A DNA stretch of 64,000 nt from NCBI GenBank assembly GCA_930367205.1, contig OV884009.1, positions 123,202,639-123,266,638 of the forward strand. The letters are read 5' to 3'. The notes under the pieces are model-generated. The model made no database searches and was not told where the DNA came from. It saw only the letters and a list, made by a program, of their open reading frames with translations. The stretch's first letter is position 1. Every line of letters begins with the position of its first letter. Source of the DNA: Acanthosoma haemorrhoidale (lineage: Eukaryota > Arthropoda > Insecta > Hemiptera > Acanthosomatidae). This document shows positions 24,701 through 33,198 of the stretch, piece by piece. The translations under genes were made by a program, and so were the position numbers.

Positions 24701-27700
24701 AATGGAATTGGTTGTCGTCTTGCCTGAGCTTGTACACCAAGATCAGGTAGATGATGGTAAAGAAAGGATGACCAATTATCAAAAGTACCTCACACGCGAG
24801 TGTACCGATACTATCGACTCCATACAATCAATTAATAGGGTAACAATCCAACATTTTTGAGATAAAAACGATATTTTCAAACTCCATCATATCTCTACTT
24901 AAATAAAACAATAAAGTTGCATATATTACAGTGTTATAAATATGTATGTATATATAGGAATAATAATATCATACACAGGTATAACCATAAAATGAACAGT
25001 GATTTAAGAAGGAAAGAGCGCATTTATCGCTAAAAATTACAGTAAAAGTTAATTCAATTGAATATTCAAAACAGAAATGGGAAAAGAGCGAAAAAATATA
25101 ATTCCTTTTTTATCTGGCAGGAAGTGTTTGATAAAACTAAAAAATAAAGTTAAACTAACGTTTAGTTTAAGGAAACTTCAATTAAAACTAAAAACAGGAA
25201 CACTGATTAATAAAATTAAGCTTAAAATAAAGCAAGTGGGTTTAACGAACTGAAAATTCAATACATTAATTAATTTTGTTATTTACAGATGTTTCGAGAA
25301 AAGCGAAATATTAACTGTGTTGAAGGCGTTAACGAATGCTGCCGTGAAAAGCTCTACGTTTCGTTTTCGGATATTGGCTGGAGTGACTGGATAATCCAGC
25401 CTAAAGGATATGAAGCCTATTACTGTAAGGGAACTTGTCTCAATGCAGCTGCTATATCACTTAGTGGTACCGCCTATCACTCAGTATTGAAGGTACCAAC
25501 ATCATTTTTTTTTTACTTAATAGCCTCATTTTTTATAGAGAAATGGGTCATTGTGATAGACTTTATGTTCCTTTTTTAAGTTTAATTAAATAATTAAGGT
25601 CCCTACCACCATGAGAGCTATTATCTTTTTTAAATAAATGTTCAATCAATTAATATATAGATTTAAGTGAATGGATAATAATTATTTGTAAGGGCTTTTA
25701 CGAGAAATAGGGCACCAATAACAATGAAATGTATGTATGTACCTCTACCACAAATATGGGCTATAAAGTTGTTTTTATAATAGATTTCTACTTAAATAAA
25801 CTATAACCATTTATTATACTTACCATTACCATACCATACATTATACAATAACTGGTGATATTTTATAAAATTATATATATGCGTCATGGGATTATAATTA
25901 AGTAAGCACGCACAAGTTACACATACGCGTTTTATTCCATACTTTTTCACAGCAGCTGTAACATTGCTAACTACATAAATTAACAAATGACTGATAAATA
26001 TTTGTAGGAGTTATGGCAGTAATAGAAACAAATTAAATAATACTGGGCATACCGTAAGAAAATACAGTATAAAATAGTAAATAATACCGAATATGGATAA
26101 TCCTAAGTAACGCAGGTCTTAGACACTAGTGAAAACTGCGCCACGAGTACAGACCTTCGCAGTTCACAGATGGACTAAAACTGTGTCACTTCCCCCTGCG
26201 TGCAATAATTTGCTGTTGTATTCATTACTGCGTGTCACAGAAACTCACAATGAGTCGCCTCACGTTATCTCAATACCTTGAACTGCCTCTCAGCTTGTAC
26301 CAAGCCTTAGTTAGTATAAACTATATAAATATATGTAAGGCAATTATTGAAGGTGGGGTGAATAAACTGAAATCAGTTTCTCTGTAAACAAAGTTAGCAG
26401 TTTTATTCACTATATATTATATTATAACAATTATTAATATTGATTTACAGAATCTTACCTGTAAACAAAGAAACGACAATTACAGTTTATAACTATCACT
26501 TCTCTATTCACACTCTATTTACATGTTCTGTTACTATATATACAATATATATTGTAACATTCATGATATTTGAGAATATCATGACCAGCCACCCTCCCAC
26601 TTTGTCCAGCATCAGCCCTTATGCTCTTAGGAGTGGGGATGAGATAAAGGCAGTCTTAGCCTAACAGCCAGAGGGCGAACAAGAGCAAGACCCCGACTTG
26701 GCGGTATCCAACAGAAGAAGAGGAGAAGAAGAAGAAGAAGAAGAAGAAGAAGAAGAAGAGGAGATCAACAGTAACGTTGATTGGATTAAACGGAGATCAT
26801 CGATTGGGTGATATAGATATTGTTTTTTTTTATTATTATGGATCCATTAAAAAGAGATTGAGCTCAATTTTCATTTTTTTATATAACTAATTAGTAGTAA
26901 CTATCCTTGTTCAAAAGGAATTGAATATTTTTTTTATATAATTAATGTCAGCACTATTTATAATTATAATTATTTGTTATAACCATTTTACTTGTATATA
27001 TTTCCCAATTCCCAGTTTCTCAATTTATTAATAACTATAACATTAGCCTTGAGATCGGGCGATTCAATCGGGATAATTTCCTATGTCGAAGACATAAAAA
27101 CAATTTGAATTAAAGATCTCATGACGGACCTACCAAATTAGTTAAGGTCAATTGATCTAATAAATTAGAAAAATAAAAATGGTAGAAAATGAGGTAGGTT
27201 TCAATATATACAATAGAGTATAGGGTGATTTATCTTATGTAGTTAGCGGTCGCTACAGAGTGTTTACATGTAAACTTCTCAACCATGAACTTATCTGCTA
27301 TATGTTTTAAATTTAGCTCATTCTCTTTATTTTGTGTGGATTTAACTATCTTATCTTTATTCACTACTTGTTCTAAATATAAATTATCAAACATTAAATT
27401 ACCTTCTTCATCAAAATATATTGTTTTCATTTTCTCAGTTAATGTAATCCACACTCTCTTCTCTTAACCTCTCTGAGTAAAACTGTTTCTCAATCTTTTA
27501 TAAATAAGTGTCTTAGACAACTCTTCATGATCACTCATAAAGCTTTTCTCTTGGGGCAAAGCATATTCTTCGTTTTCTTCAGTTTTAATTGAAGTTATTG
27601 AGAGAACATTGGTCTTCTTAGCCTTCGGTGATCCCACAAAGTTAAAGGTGAATTGCAGTCTTTTCGCCATTATAACTCCTATTGTCGTTTTGCAAGACAA

Positions 27701-28192
27701 TTATTGAAGGTGGGGTGAATAAACTGAAATCAGTTTCTCTGTAAACAAAGTTAGCAATTTTATTCACTATATATTATACTATAACAATTATTAATATTGA
27801 TTTACAGAATCTTACCTGTAAACAAAGAAACGACAATTACAGTTTATAACTATCACTTCTCTATTCACACTCTATTTACATGTTTGTTACCTAACATAAC
27901 TTTCTCTATCTGATAGCTGCTCCATCTGGTGGCAACCAGATGAAGCAGCGCGGCAAATTCAAATTAAAGAAAGAATACTTTCATTACATATATGTATAAA
28001 TAAACTTTACCTTGATTATTTAATTTTTTTTTCCAGAGACTATATATGACCAAGGGACAATCGATGGGAATAACGCCATGCTGCACACCTACTAAGCTGT
28101 CCCCAGTGCAGTTAATTTATGTTGATCCAAACGGCACGTACATACAAAAAACAATTCAAGATTTAACAGTAGAATCATGTGGTTGCATGTAA
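12304..28192 (+). CDS. activin / inhibin-beta-type TGF-beta ligand, complete 5-exon gene (genomic span)
   Basis: A secreted dimeric ligand for type I/II activin receptors signalling through Smads. Exons 12304-12739, 21615-21836, 23783-23949, 25289-25492 and 28037-28192 total 1185 nt, giving 394 residues. Every junction has GT..AG sites and matching phase (1, 1, 0, 0). Layout: signal peptide, propeptide beginning with CQGC, furin motif REKR, then a 113-residue mature domain with nine cysteines. That count, and SCGCM at the end, are activin features rather than BMP ones. Drosophila Act-beta or dawdle would be the nearest named comparisons, but orthology needs a tree. Introns are loaded with transposons; no exon is damaged. 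Confidence 0.88.
12740..14972 (+). other. activin-like intron 1, left part
   Basis: AT-rich intron sequence with no recognised gene. A stretch near 14770-14800 (TTTAGTGGTTAGGAAGCTGA) faintly resembles a tRNA D-arm and could be a degraded SINE head. Confidence 0.45.
14973..16047 (+). repeat. 5' LTR of the gag-env element, interrupted
   Basis: About 251 nt of LTR in two parts (14973-15071 and 15896-16047) around an 819-bp insertion. It matches the uninterrupted right LTR (19943-20194, 252 nt) closely, with scattered differences. It carries AATAAAG near 16005. Confidence 0.85.
15072..15890 (+). mobile_element. solo LTR of a different family, nested in the 5' LTR
   Basis: An 819-bp insertion beginning TGTCGGGGGCG and ending CCACTACA (TGT...ACA ends), flanked by a 5-bp duplication TACCT (15067-15071 and 15891-15895). 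The right LTR of the host element has one uninterrupted GCTACCTGCTAGG at the same place, proving the insertion point. There is no internal coding capacity; the short open frame at 15594-15824 resembles nothing known. A related end (GTATAGGGTGATTTA) occurs at about 27207-27221. Confidence 0.85.
16421..17604 (+). pseudogene. gag of the errantivirus-like element, broken
   Basis: The structural gag polyprotein would form the particle core. The first 157 codons (16421-16894) are an alpha-helical gag domain ending at an in-frame TGA; the same frame continues with recognisable sequence to about 17130. A frameshift follows, then a Q/N/R-rich C-terminal part and a short acidic/coiled-coil end (17365-17604). 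There is no zinc knuckle, as is usual in errantivirus gags. At least two lesions are present. Assignment rests on position after the primer-binding site and on composition, with no strong motif. Confidence 0.6.
17605..18380 (+). pseudogene. gag/pol junction remnant with unknown coding pieces
   Basis: A TTA/ATT repeat interrupts what may be the start of the protease region (17580-17660). It is followed by an acidic open frame (17720-17992, 90 codons) and a lysine-rich open frame (18172-18387). Neither contains the protease DTG, RT YMDD or integrase motifs. These may be the ends of a deleted pol gene joined together; I cannot assign them firmly. Confidence 0.35.
18540..19969 (+). pseudogene. 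env-like glycoprotein relic (errantivirus F-type)
   Basis: A membrane fusion glycoprotein by family. Readable landmarks are a basic furin-like site RRQRR followed by ELINGLG (about 18617-18655), the junction found in errantivirus/baculovirus F-type envelopes, and a C-terminal transmembrane helix ([12 protein letters not shown], ~19770-19810). A cytoplasmic tail follows and its reading frame ends inside the right LTR, at 19969. Several stops and frameshifts lie between, so no functional product is expected. The assignment combines motifs and position; the central part is poorly preserved. Confidence 0.65.
19943..20194 (+). repeat. 3' LTR of the gag-env element
   Basis: A 252-bp uninterrupted LTR, AGTTATATAATATTCG to ATTTAACT, preceded by a purine tract. 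Confidence 0.88.
20195..21614 (+). other. activin-like intron 1, right part
   Basis: No gene or element recognised. It ends with the exon 2 acceptor TTAATTACAG. Confidence 0.5.
21615..21836 (+). CDS. activin-like ligand exon 2 (propeptide)
   Basis: Acceptor TTACAG at 21614, donor G|GTAATT at 21837. It completes the split codon from exon 1 (G+AA, Glu) and reads [20 protein letters not shown], then [14 protein letters not shown]. This corresponds to the F.F..E.....V..A.LWLY strand region of inhibin-beta propeptides. It leaves in phase 1. Confidence 0.85.
21912..23290 (-). pseudogene. RTE-type LINE reverse transcriptase relic in intron 2
   Basis: Minus strand, several frames. In coding order: [13 protein letters not shown] (motif A, near 22980-22940), SPFEV (~22820), a degraded motif C reading [15 protein letters not shown] (~22720), [14 protein letters not shown] with [20 protein letters not shown] (~22490-22390), and the C-terminal tail [13 protein letters not shown] (~22170). 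These are RTE/BovB-group landmarks in the correct order. Many stops and frameshifts mark it as an old copy. It lies antisense in the activin-like intron 2. Confidence 0.7.
23305..23633. mobile_element. MITE with ~63-bp inverted arms
   Basis: CCTATCAAGTAAACCTTATT at the left is matched inversely by AATAAGGTTTACTTGATAGG at the right; pairing continues through TAACAATAACACTACATTAG on each side. It is non-coding, about 330 bp, within intron 2. The target duplication was not evident. Confidence 0.75.
23783..23949 (+). CDS. activin-like ligand exon 3 (propeptide)
   Basis: Acceptor ATTAGCAG at 23782, donor GTAAGT at 23950. It begins G|GG TGG and reads [20 protein letters not shown], matching the W...V..WL..G...L.F.I.C section before the cleavage site in activin propeptides, followed by a C..C pair (SCSQCSE). 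It ends LDDLSD in phase 0. Confidence 0.82.
23950..24416 (+). other. activin-like intron 3, left part
   Basis: AT-rich, no feature recognised up to the solo LTR. Confidence 0.4.
24417..24696 (-). mobile_element. solo LTR of the errantivirus-like family, with TSD
   Basis: Reverse complement of the 252-bp LTR family at 14973 and 19943, with AGTTA/TAACT ends and a 4-bp duplication GGCC on each side (24413-24416 and 24697-24700). It is 280 bp because of small internal insertions. It lies antisense in intron 3 of the activin-like gene. Confidence 0.82.
24697..25288 (+). other. activin-like intron 3, right part
   Basis: AT-rich, nothing recognised; ends in the exon 4 acceptor TTATTTACAG. Confidence 0.4.
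25289..25492 (+). CDS. activin-like ligand exon 4: furin site and first half of mature domain
   Basis: Opens MFREKR, so the RXKR furin site lies at codons 3-6 and the mature peptide starts at 25307. It continues [34 protein letters not shown], the strongest TGF-beta signature in the window (D.GW.DWI..P.GY.A.YC.G.C). Donor AAG|GTACCA at 25493, phase 0. Five of the nine mature cysteines are here. Confidence 0.92.
26334..26533 (-). repeat. truncated 3' LTR copy
   Basis: Matches 27691-27890 nearly base for base, ending TTGCCTTACA on the minus strand. The first ~95 nt of the LTR are lost. Confidence 0.8.
26580..26765 (+). repeat. retroposon 3' end with (GAA)n tail
   Basis: A GC-richer segment (CCACCCTCCCACTTTGTCCA ... 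CCCCGACTTGGCGGTATCCA) runs directly into an imperfect GAA array at about 26707-26762. A unique 3' end followed by a microsatellite tail is typical of some LINE/SINE families. No coding part was seen. Confidence 0.5.
27230..27670 (-). pseudogene. gag-like N-terminus of the gypsy remnant
   Basis: ATG at 27670 opens [19 protein letters not shown] about 20 nt inside the LTR end. It continues to 27464 and then, after a frameshift, to 27230. Lysine/glutamate-rich with no zinc knuckle. Assigned as gag by position only. Confidence 0.45.
27691..27988 (-). repeat. 5' LTR of the gypsy remnant
   Basis: 298-bp LTR with TGT...(A/G)CA ends, homologous to 46188-46427 but with an additional 77-bp GT...AG segment. 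Confidence 0.8.
28037..28192 (+). CDS. activin-like ligand exon 5: C-terminal half of mature domain
   Basis: Acceptor TTTTTTTTCCAG at 28036. Reads [30 protein letters not shown] and ends TVESCGCM then TAA. The CC pair, YVD.NG and C-terminal CGC are the canonical second half of the cystine-knot fold. Exon 4 plus exon 5 give nine cysteines in 113 residues. Confidence 0.92.
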   Translation, partial: RLYMTKGQSMGITPCCTPTKLSPVQLIYVDPNGTYIQKTIQDLTVESCGCM

Positions 28193-28569
28193 CTCGCATA
28201 ATACCAACAATAATGTAAATAATGCTCATTCAATTTGTTGTTTTCTTAACGCCATCTTCCCTAATCTTACTATTATCTAGGAGATTAAAATCTTCTAATC
28301 ATTTCCTATTTTATAATAGTATTCTTGAACTGGTCTGTCTGCCATGCCCAGACACACACACACTTATTTTATAAGTTTCATTGTACTAATAGTCAGTCCT
28401 GTTAGGAAGGAGAGCATTTATTCGCTACATGCACGATAACAAATAGTCCAGTAGAAATATCATTTTGGATTGCTAATAATAGAGTAATTTTGATTTTCAG
28501 GTATGTTGTATGTACTGACCCTCTCGTAAAAAACCAAGTTTTCGACCTCCCCTTGTGTGTTTCCCGCCA
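28193..28569 (+). other. activin-like 3' UTR / downstream flank
   Basis: AT-rich; no canonical AATAAA stands out close to the stop. The downstream transposon may have altered the original 3' end. Confidence 0.35.
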
Positions 28570-28971
28570 TCTTAAAAAAACGCTTAAAAAAAGCACTTTT
28601 GCCAGTTTTTTCTCAGTAATTCGCTTCCAGTGCGTATTAACCAAATTTGTCAACTATTTAAAAAATTGGAAAGTTTCCTCAAAGATTTATATGTAACATG
28701 GGGCCGTGAAGTTGTCCAAAAATTAAAAAAAACGCAAAAAGTTAAATATGTCAATGGTTTCACCTTAGTCAATTATGTTTGTAATATATACGTGTAATTC
28801 ATACATGAGATTCATGTAAATTTTGGAGGAATGAGAATTTTTTCAAAAAATGAAAACACATTACAAATACATATATTTCAACAAAATACGATTTGAAAAT
28901 AGATCTTAAATTTTATTTTAATGGTATTAAAAAAAAATTCATGAGTTTTTGTTGTTTTGGCCCAGATGTGG

Positions 28972-29600
28972 TTAATGTAAATGACTCATCACTTCGGCCA
29001 ATAGGTTGTCTAACTTGTCTTCTTTCATGTTGGATTCAACCTCTAGTGCATTACCGCATGATTCGAAGCCACAATGAAGGCATCTGTTGCCACAAGCCTT
29101 ATTGCATTGGCACGAAATCATGTTCAGCAATGCCATGGGTATGCGGCACATGGAGCTGGTTCTTTTTTCATTATCATTGGAGTTAGGCCGCAAATGTACA
29201 TTATTATTCCAGCCCCAGTTGAGAGCGTATTTTTCATACCCTTCCATATTTGAACTTATATGTTTCTTATACTTATGCAGATATGTTTTATATGCATGCT
29301 ATTTAACTGCATACCTTGTTGGACGTTGGTATACCACAACTCATCTACACAGGTGTCAAGTCACCTCCATAAAAGGTAAGAAGGAAAGTTGCGATCGCTT
29401 TCACGGTTCTCTTTTTCTGCAGCTGGATCTTAGAAAATGGCAACATTTTTATTGTGGGAAGTATAATTCTCAAGTATGGTACAAAACTCAATTTTCGTCT
29501 GCCCAAACAGAGCGGAGGTATTATCCCACCAACCTCTTATCGCAAGGCAAAATAGACTGTTTTCTACAATATCTTAATATTTGAAAGATATTTTGGAGTA
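28972..29600 (-). pseudogene. cysteine-rich C-terminal region of a repeat-encoded protein
   Basis: Minus strand, two or more frames. An upstream part reads KAIATFLLTFYGGDLTPV (~29410-29350). The main part is ALNWGWNNNVHLRPN, then MALLNMISCQCNKACGNRCL and HCGFESCGNA (29220-29010). The order W-G-W, then LL..I.C.C...C...C.C..., then C...C.N is the C-terminal signature of a multi-copy protein family common in arthropod and cnidarian genomes whose role is not established, to my knowledge. Upstream sequence to 30720 is too decayed to read. Confidence 0.5.
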
Positions 29601-30726
29601 CAACACATCTCCCTTGTTACCATTTCCAGATTTGCAAAAGAAAACGTTGCCTGGTGCTAAAGCTGTCGCCAAAATTAAAAGATCTTCCCCAATAACAACA
29701 GGGTCCTGTTCAGAAGACAACGAAATGGGAGTTTTCACAATTAACACATCTGCATCTTCTGTTCCTTACTTGGTGGTCATTTGTGGTAGCTAAAATTCCT
29801 TCTGAAGTAATGAGATGAAGCGTGATTTGTTTTTTTCATTCGATAACAGTTTATCATTTAATACCTCTCTCTAGAAACATTGGACCATCGAAGAAAACCT
29901 CTGGAGAAGATTTGTAGCCTGGAACGACGAGCTTTTATTTTCTTCAGTGAGGTAAGCATCGAAGACTACCACAGCATTTTGACCATGATATCGCTGTTCT
30001 AAGGTGGCATATTTCTTAAAAATAGCAGTAAAACATATACTTCGATTCCAGTGAACTCTGTATAGATGTTCTTTCCCATTTCTGCGGCACTTGGCAAGGG
30101 CGTGAAAGCGGAGTAAAATGTAGACTTTGTCCCTTTGCGGATCCCTTCCTCTGAGAACAGTGACAATGGCTAGTGAGCTAGTTCGTACTTTAAGTAATTT
30201 TTCAGATCATCATCAGACTGCTTAGAGATGATCACCCTTTGGAAAATCATGACATGATCAATAGTTCTTTTTCTGGTTCATGTTGACGTGGTTAGCAAAC
30301 GTCGCCAGAGAAAACTGCATCTTTACGTCGGAAATGTACGTTCTCAAAATTGGTGTTCACAATTCCATTCATTCCTCTAGAAGCAACACAATGTGGCTGT
30401 TGACGTCTTCACCTCCAATCACTCTATTACTCCATTAAGTATTTAACAGTTGGAAAGGGAATGTAACTGGAAAACCACTCAGTTAGCTTATTAACGTCAC
30501 CATTATCCCTGCCAATAGGGCAACGAGTCATGTCAGTATGTCGTTCGTAGTAGCCGATACACAACTGCAGTAGTTCTCAATTTCATCATACACTCATTTT
30601 GTATGAATCGTGTAGGAAATTTCATCTTCTACAAGATTGTTTATTATGCATTTTGCAGTAAACTGCATTAAAAAATAATTACCAAGGTGAAGCCACGTTT
30701 ACATATCAAACGTTTTGTGGTTTTTT
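29601..30726 (-). other. interior of the DNA transposon, unreadable
   Basis: Moderate GC and short open frames on both strands suggest degraded coding sequence of the same element. No motif was recognised. Confidence 0.35.
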
Positions 30727-30890
30727 TCACGGCCCCGTATCTCAGTGTCTGTTCCGAATTTTTAAATATGTTGCGAATAAAACTTACAGAAAGTTTAACA
30801 TTATTTAAAATTGTTGATGATATTTTTTTGCCTAAAATGCACTGAAAGCGAATTACTCAGGAAAAACTGAAAAAAGTGCGTTTTCTTCAA

Positions 30891-31209
30891 ATCAAAATTA
30901 TTCCTCTTATGCCACCCCACCCCTTTCCATGAGATCTCATGAAGATTAGAATAAACAAAAAAAAATCATTCAGAGACCATGTCCTCTATGAATAATTACA
31001 ATGCAAAAATAAATAAATACTCTGACAAAAAAGAAACAATACATCACATAGGGGGAGAAAATAAAATAACAATAAAAAACTAAAGCGTACACCTCAAACT
31101 AAAAAATATTATTTAATAATTTATTTACATACAAAATAAGAACAAAGTATAATAGACGATTAAATTAAAAAAAAAGAAGTGGGAAAATTATAATAATAAA
31201 TTTAAATAA
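30891..31209. other. intergenic AT-rich spacer
   Basis: Nothing recognised before the second Jockey copy begins. Confidence 0.4.
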
Positions 31210-32522
31210 TAGTGAGCGAACACCAGGAGCAGAAAAAATGTACGAACTGCCCACCTGTATTATACAAGAGGACCGGTTGAAAAACCTTACCCCAAACGTG
31301 ACATAGTCCAATGCCTCAATTGCTAGGCATATGGGCACACTAAGTCATACTGTCACCACCCTCCCAGGTGTGTTAAGTGCAGTGGGTAGCACAAAAGTGA
31401 ATTGTGCAAGAAGCCCCTAAAATCACCTGCAGTATGCGTGCTGTGCCAGTAAGACCATCCGGCTAACTACAAGGGCTGCGACGCTTACAAAATCCTCAAG
31501 TCCAGGAGCAAACAAAGTCGTCGGCCCAAAGAAGAGAAGCAAGCCATAGGTAGCTTCAGAAGAGTCCCATCCAGATATTTAAGGCCTTCTGTTACTTTTG
31601 CCAATGCTGTTCGCAACAGAGAGCAGTCACAGGCACAGCCCACTCCCTGTCCACAAGTTCATCTTCCTCAGCATTCCGTTCATCCCGTCAAACCACAAAC
31701 TCCATCCTATCCTCAACAACACATCTCGTATATTCCTTCACCTACAAGTTCTTCGGATCTCACCAGCCTTTTAACCTCATTCCGTACAGAGTTCAGAACC
31801 CTAATTACCCCTCCCATTTCCCTTCTTACAAATCTTGTCTCCTACCTTACCCCCGTTTAATAAAATCCTTAAGTGGATCCTTCCGACTCCCTATCCATTC
31901 TCCTTTGGAATGTGAATGGTGTTCGCACCCAAACCAACGAACTGACAGCACTACTCCACGACAAGAACATCGACGTAGCTCTTATTACTGAAACAAGACT
32001 TACGAGTAAACGACCTTTTACAGTTTGACAGTACCAGACTTATCGAACTGATCACCCTGATGGAAGAGCACATGCAGGCACCGCTCTCATTGTCCATAAC
32101 TCCATTTATCATCTCATAGTTCCTTTGGTAGCACACGATTTCTTTCATTCCACTGCAGTGTCAATCAGCACCTTCACTTTCCCCTTTACTCTAGCATCAG
32201 CGTACTACCCTCCTAATAAATCCATTTCCGATTCCCAATTCATCTCCTTTCTAGACTCCATTGGACATCGTTTCTTTTTGGGTGGGGACTTCAATGCGAA
32301 GCACCAACATTGGGGGTCAAGATCCACGAATACACGAGGACGTGCTTTGCTCTCTGCACTCACACGGAAACATTGCTCCACTATCTCTCCTGACACAGCC
32401 ACCTATTTGCCATCAGATGCCATCCGAAATCCATATTTCCTTGACTTTTTCTTCCACACACTAGGAACACTAAACTATTCACTCATGCACCTCGATGACC
32501 TCTCCTCCGATCATAGTCCTTT
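31210..32522 (+). pseudogene. Jockey copy 2, left half: ORF1 C-terminus and endonuclease start
   Basis: Contains the zinc-knuckle region of ORF1 with an in-frame stop in the first knuckle, then the same ORF1 stop / GTG arrangement as copy 1 (31858-31876). The endonuclease follows with a TGA at about 32026-32028 and an open stretch 32125-32522. It has a single DSQFISFL unit where copy 1 has two. Confidence 0.82.
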
Positions 32523-32610
32523 CTTATCTGGCTGTGCCTCAAACGATCACAATACCTTGGACACATAATACAACAAAATACATTAAGACCAATAAAGGAC
32601 AACTTAATTT
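32523..32610 (+). pseudogene. gypsy RT fragment left of the Polinton
   Basis: The frame LKRSQYLGHIIQQNTLRPIK is the end of a gypsy reverse transcriptase (YLGH..). Removing the Polinton and one copy of TAATTT joins it in frame to ISIKNFPTPKTQKNIRQFLG at 44333 onward. This shows that both pieces are one gene. Confidence 0.85.
32605..32610 (+). repeat. Polinton target site duplication, left
   Basis: TAATTT, repeated exactly at 44333-44338. A 6-bp duplication is the Polinton/Maverick hallmark. Confidence 0.88.
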
Positions 32611-33080
32611 AGTAGATATAAAAGGCGGGTCGAGTAAGAGTACCGAGATATGACCTTGAAGGGTGTCGTATCACGTTATCTCGTGACCTTGAGGTGATAG
32701 CTAGGGCGAGGGGGGAGGAAATTCTGGGAATCGGTGTGTAATTTCGTGGAATTGGTGCGTCATTTGGGGGTGATCAGAGTTTATAAGTGTGTCAGGAGCC
32801 TCCAGATAGTAGATCCGGCAACGCTGGAGGGGGGGATCTGGCAACGTCACATGGGTTGTGAGTCACTGTGACTCACCCATTGACGAGCAGCTGGGGGGCT
32901 CGACTCTCTGACGTCAAGCCATTTAGCGATATGAGTTCTGCTGTGATCTAGTGACGCACAGCTGGGTCTAGTCCATTGATAAGATGTGTCCCATTCATGA
33001 GGCCATTCAGTAATAAAGGTCTAGTCCATTGATGTGCCCCATTCATAGTTTCGCCCAAGCGCGGGGTTTTTCATGGGTCA
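32611..33080 (+). repeat. Polinton left terminal inverted repeat
   Basis: Begins AGTAGATATAAAAGGCGGGT and is complementary to the right end at 43910-44332. It is about 45 bp longer because a GTCTAGTCCATTGAT...CCCATTCAT unit is duplicated near 32970-33050. Higher in GC than the interior. Confidence 0.88.
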
Positions 33081-33198
33081 GGATATTTCTTGGGATAGTA
33101 TGTGTGTCCTTGTGACGTACATAGGGAGGTGTCTCGTAGGGGAGGTGATAAGAGTTGATGAGTGTGTCAAGGCCCTGAGCTTTACTCAATATATATTC

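Larger units (their letters stand above)
26334..27988 (-). mobile_element. internally deleted gypsy-type LTR element (same LTR family as 46188-46427)
   Basis: Reading on the minus strand: an LTR at 27988-27691 (TGTAATGAAAGT... to ...ATTGTCTTGCA), a gag-like open frame from 27670, then, after foreign or rearranged sequence, a partial LTR at 26533-26334 whose start is missing. Both LTR pieces contain a 77-bp segment absent from the 46188 copy. No pol motif was found. Confidence 0.7.
25493..28036 (+). other. activin-like intron 4
   Basis: A 2.5-kb intron containing the antisense gypsy remnant (26334-27988) and a retroposon end with a GAA tail. Sequence outside those is AT-rich with nothing recognised. 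Confidence 0.5.
28570..30890 (-). mobile_element. DNA transposon with ~140-160-bp imperfect inverted repeats
   Basis: The left arm (28570-28710) and right arm (30727-30890) pair inversely. GCACTTTTgcCAGTTTTTTC, TCAGTAATTCGCTT and GGGGCCGTGAA on the left are matched by the complement on the right. The interior encodes a cysteine-rich protein relic on the minus strand. I cannot name the superfamily, and no target duplication was identified, so the outer limits are approximate. Confidence 0.55.

Noticed and set aside
26707..26762. CRISPR-like array
   Set aside because: The repeat is a plain GAA microsatellite. No spaced direct repeats were found anywhere, and the DNA is eukaryotic.
27200..27256. 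Second copy of the 819-bp solo LTR
   Set aside because: Only about 45 bp near the 3' end (GTATAGGGTGATTTA, CTTATGTAGTT) match 15851-15890; too short to call an LTR.
33073..33198. N-terminal extension of the ATPase into the left TIR
   Set aside because: The extension lies in and beside the terminal repeat and has no ATPase-like sequence; ATG 33199 is preferred.
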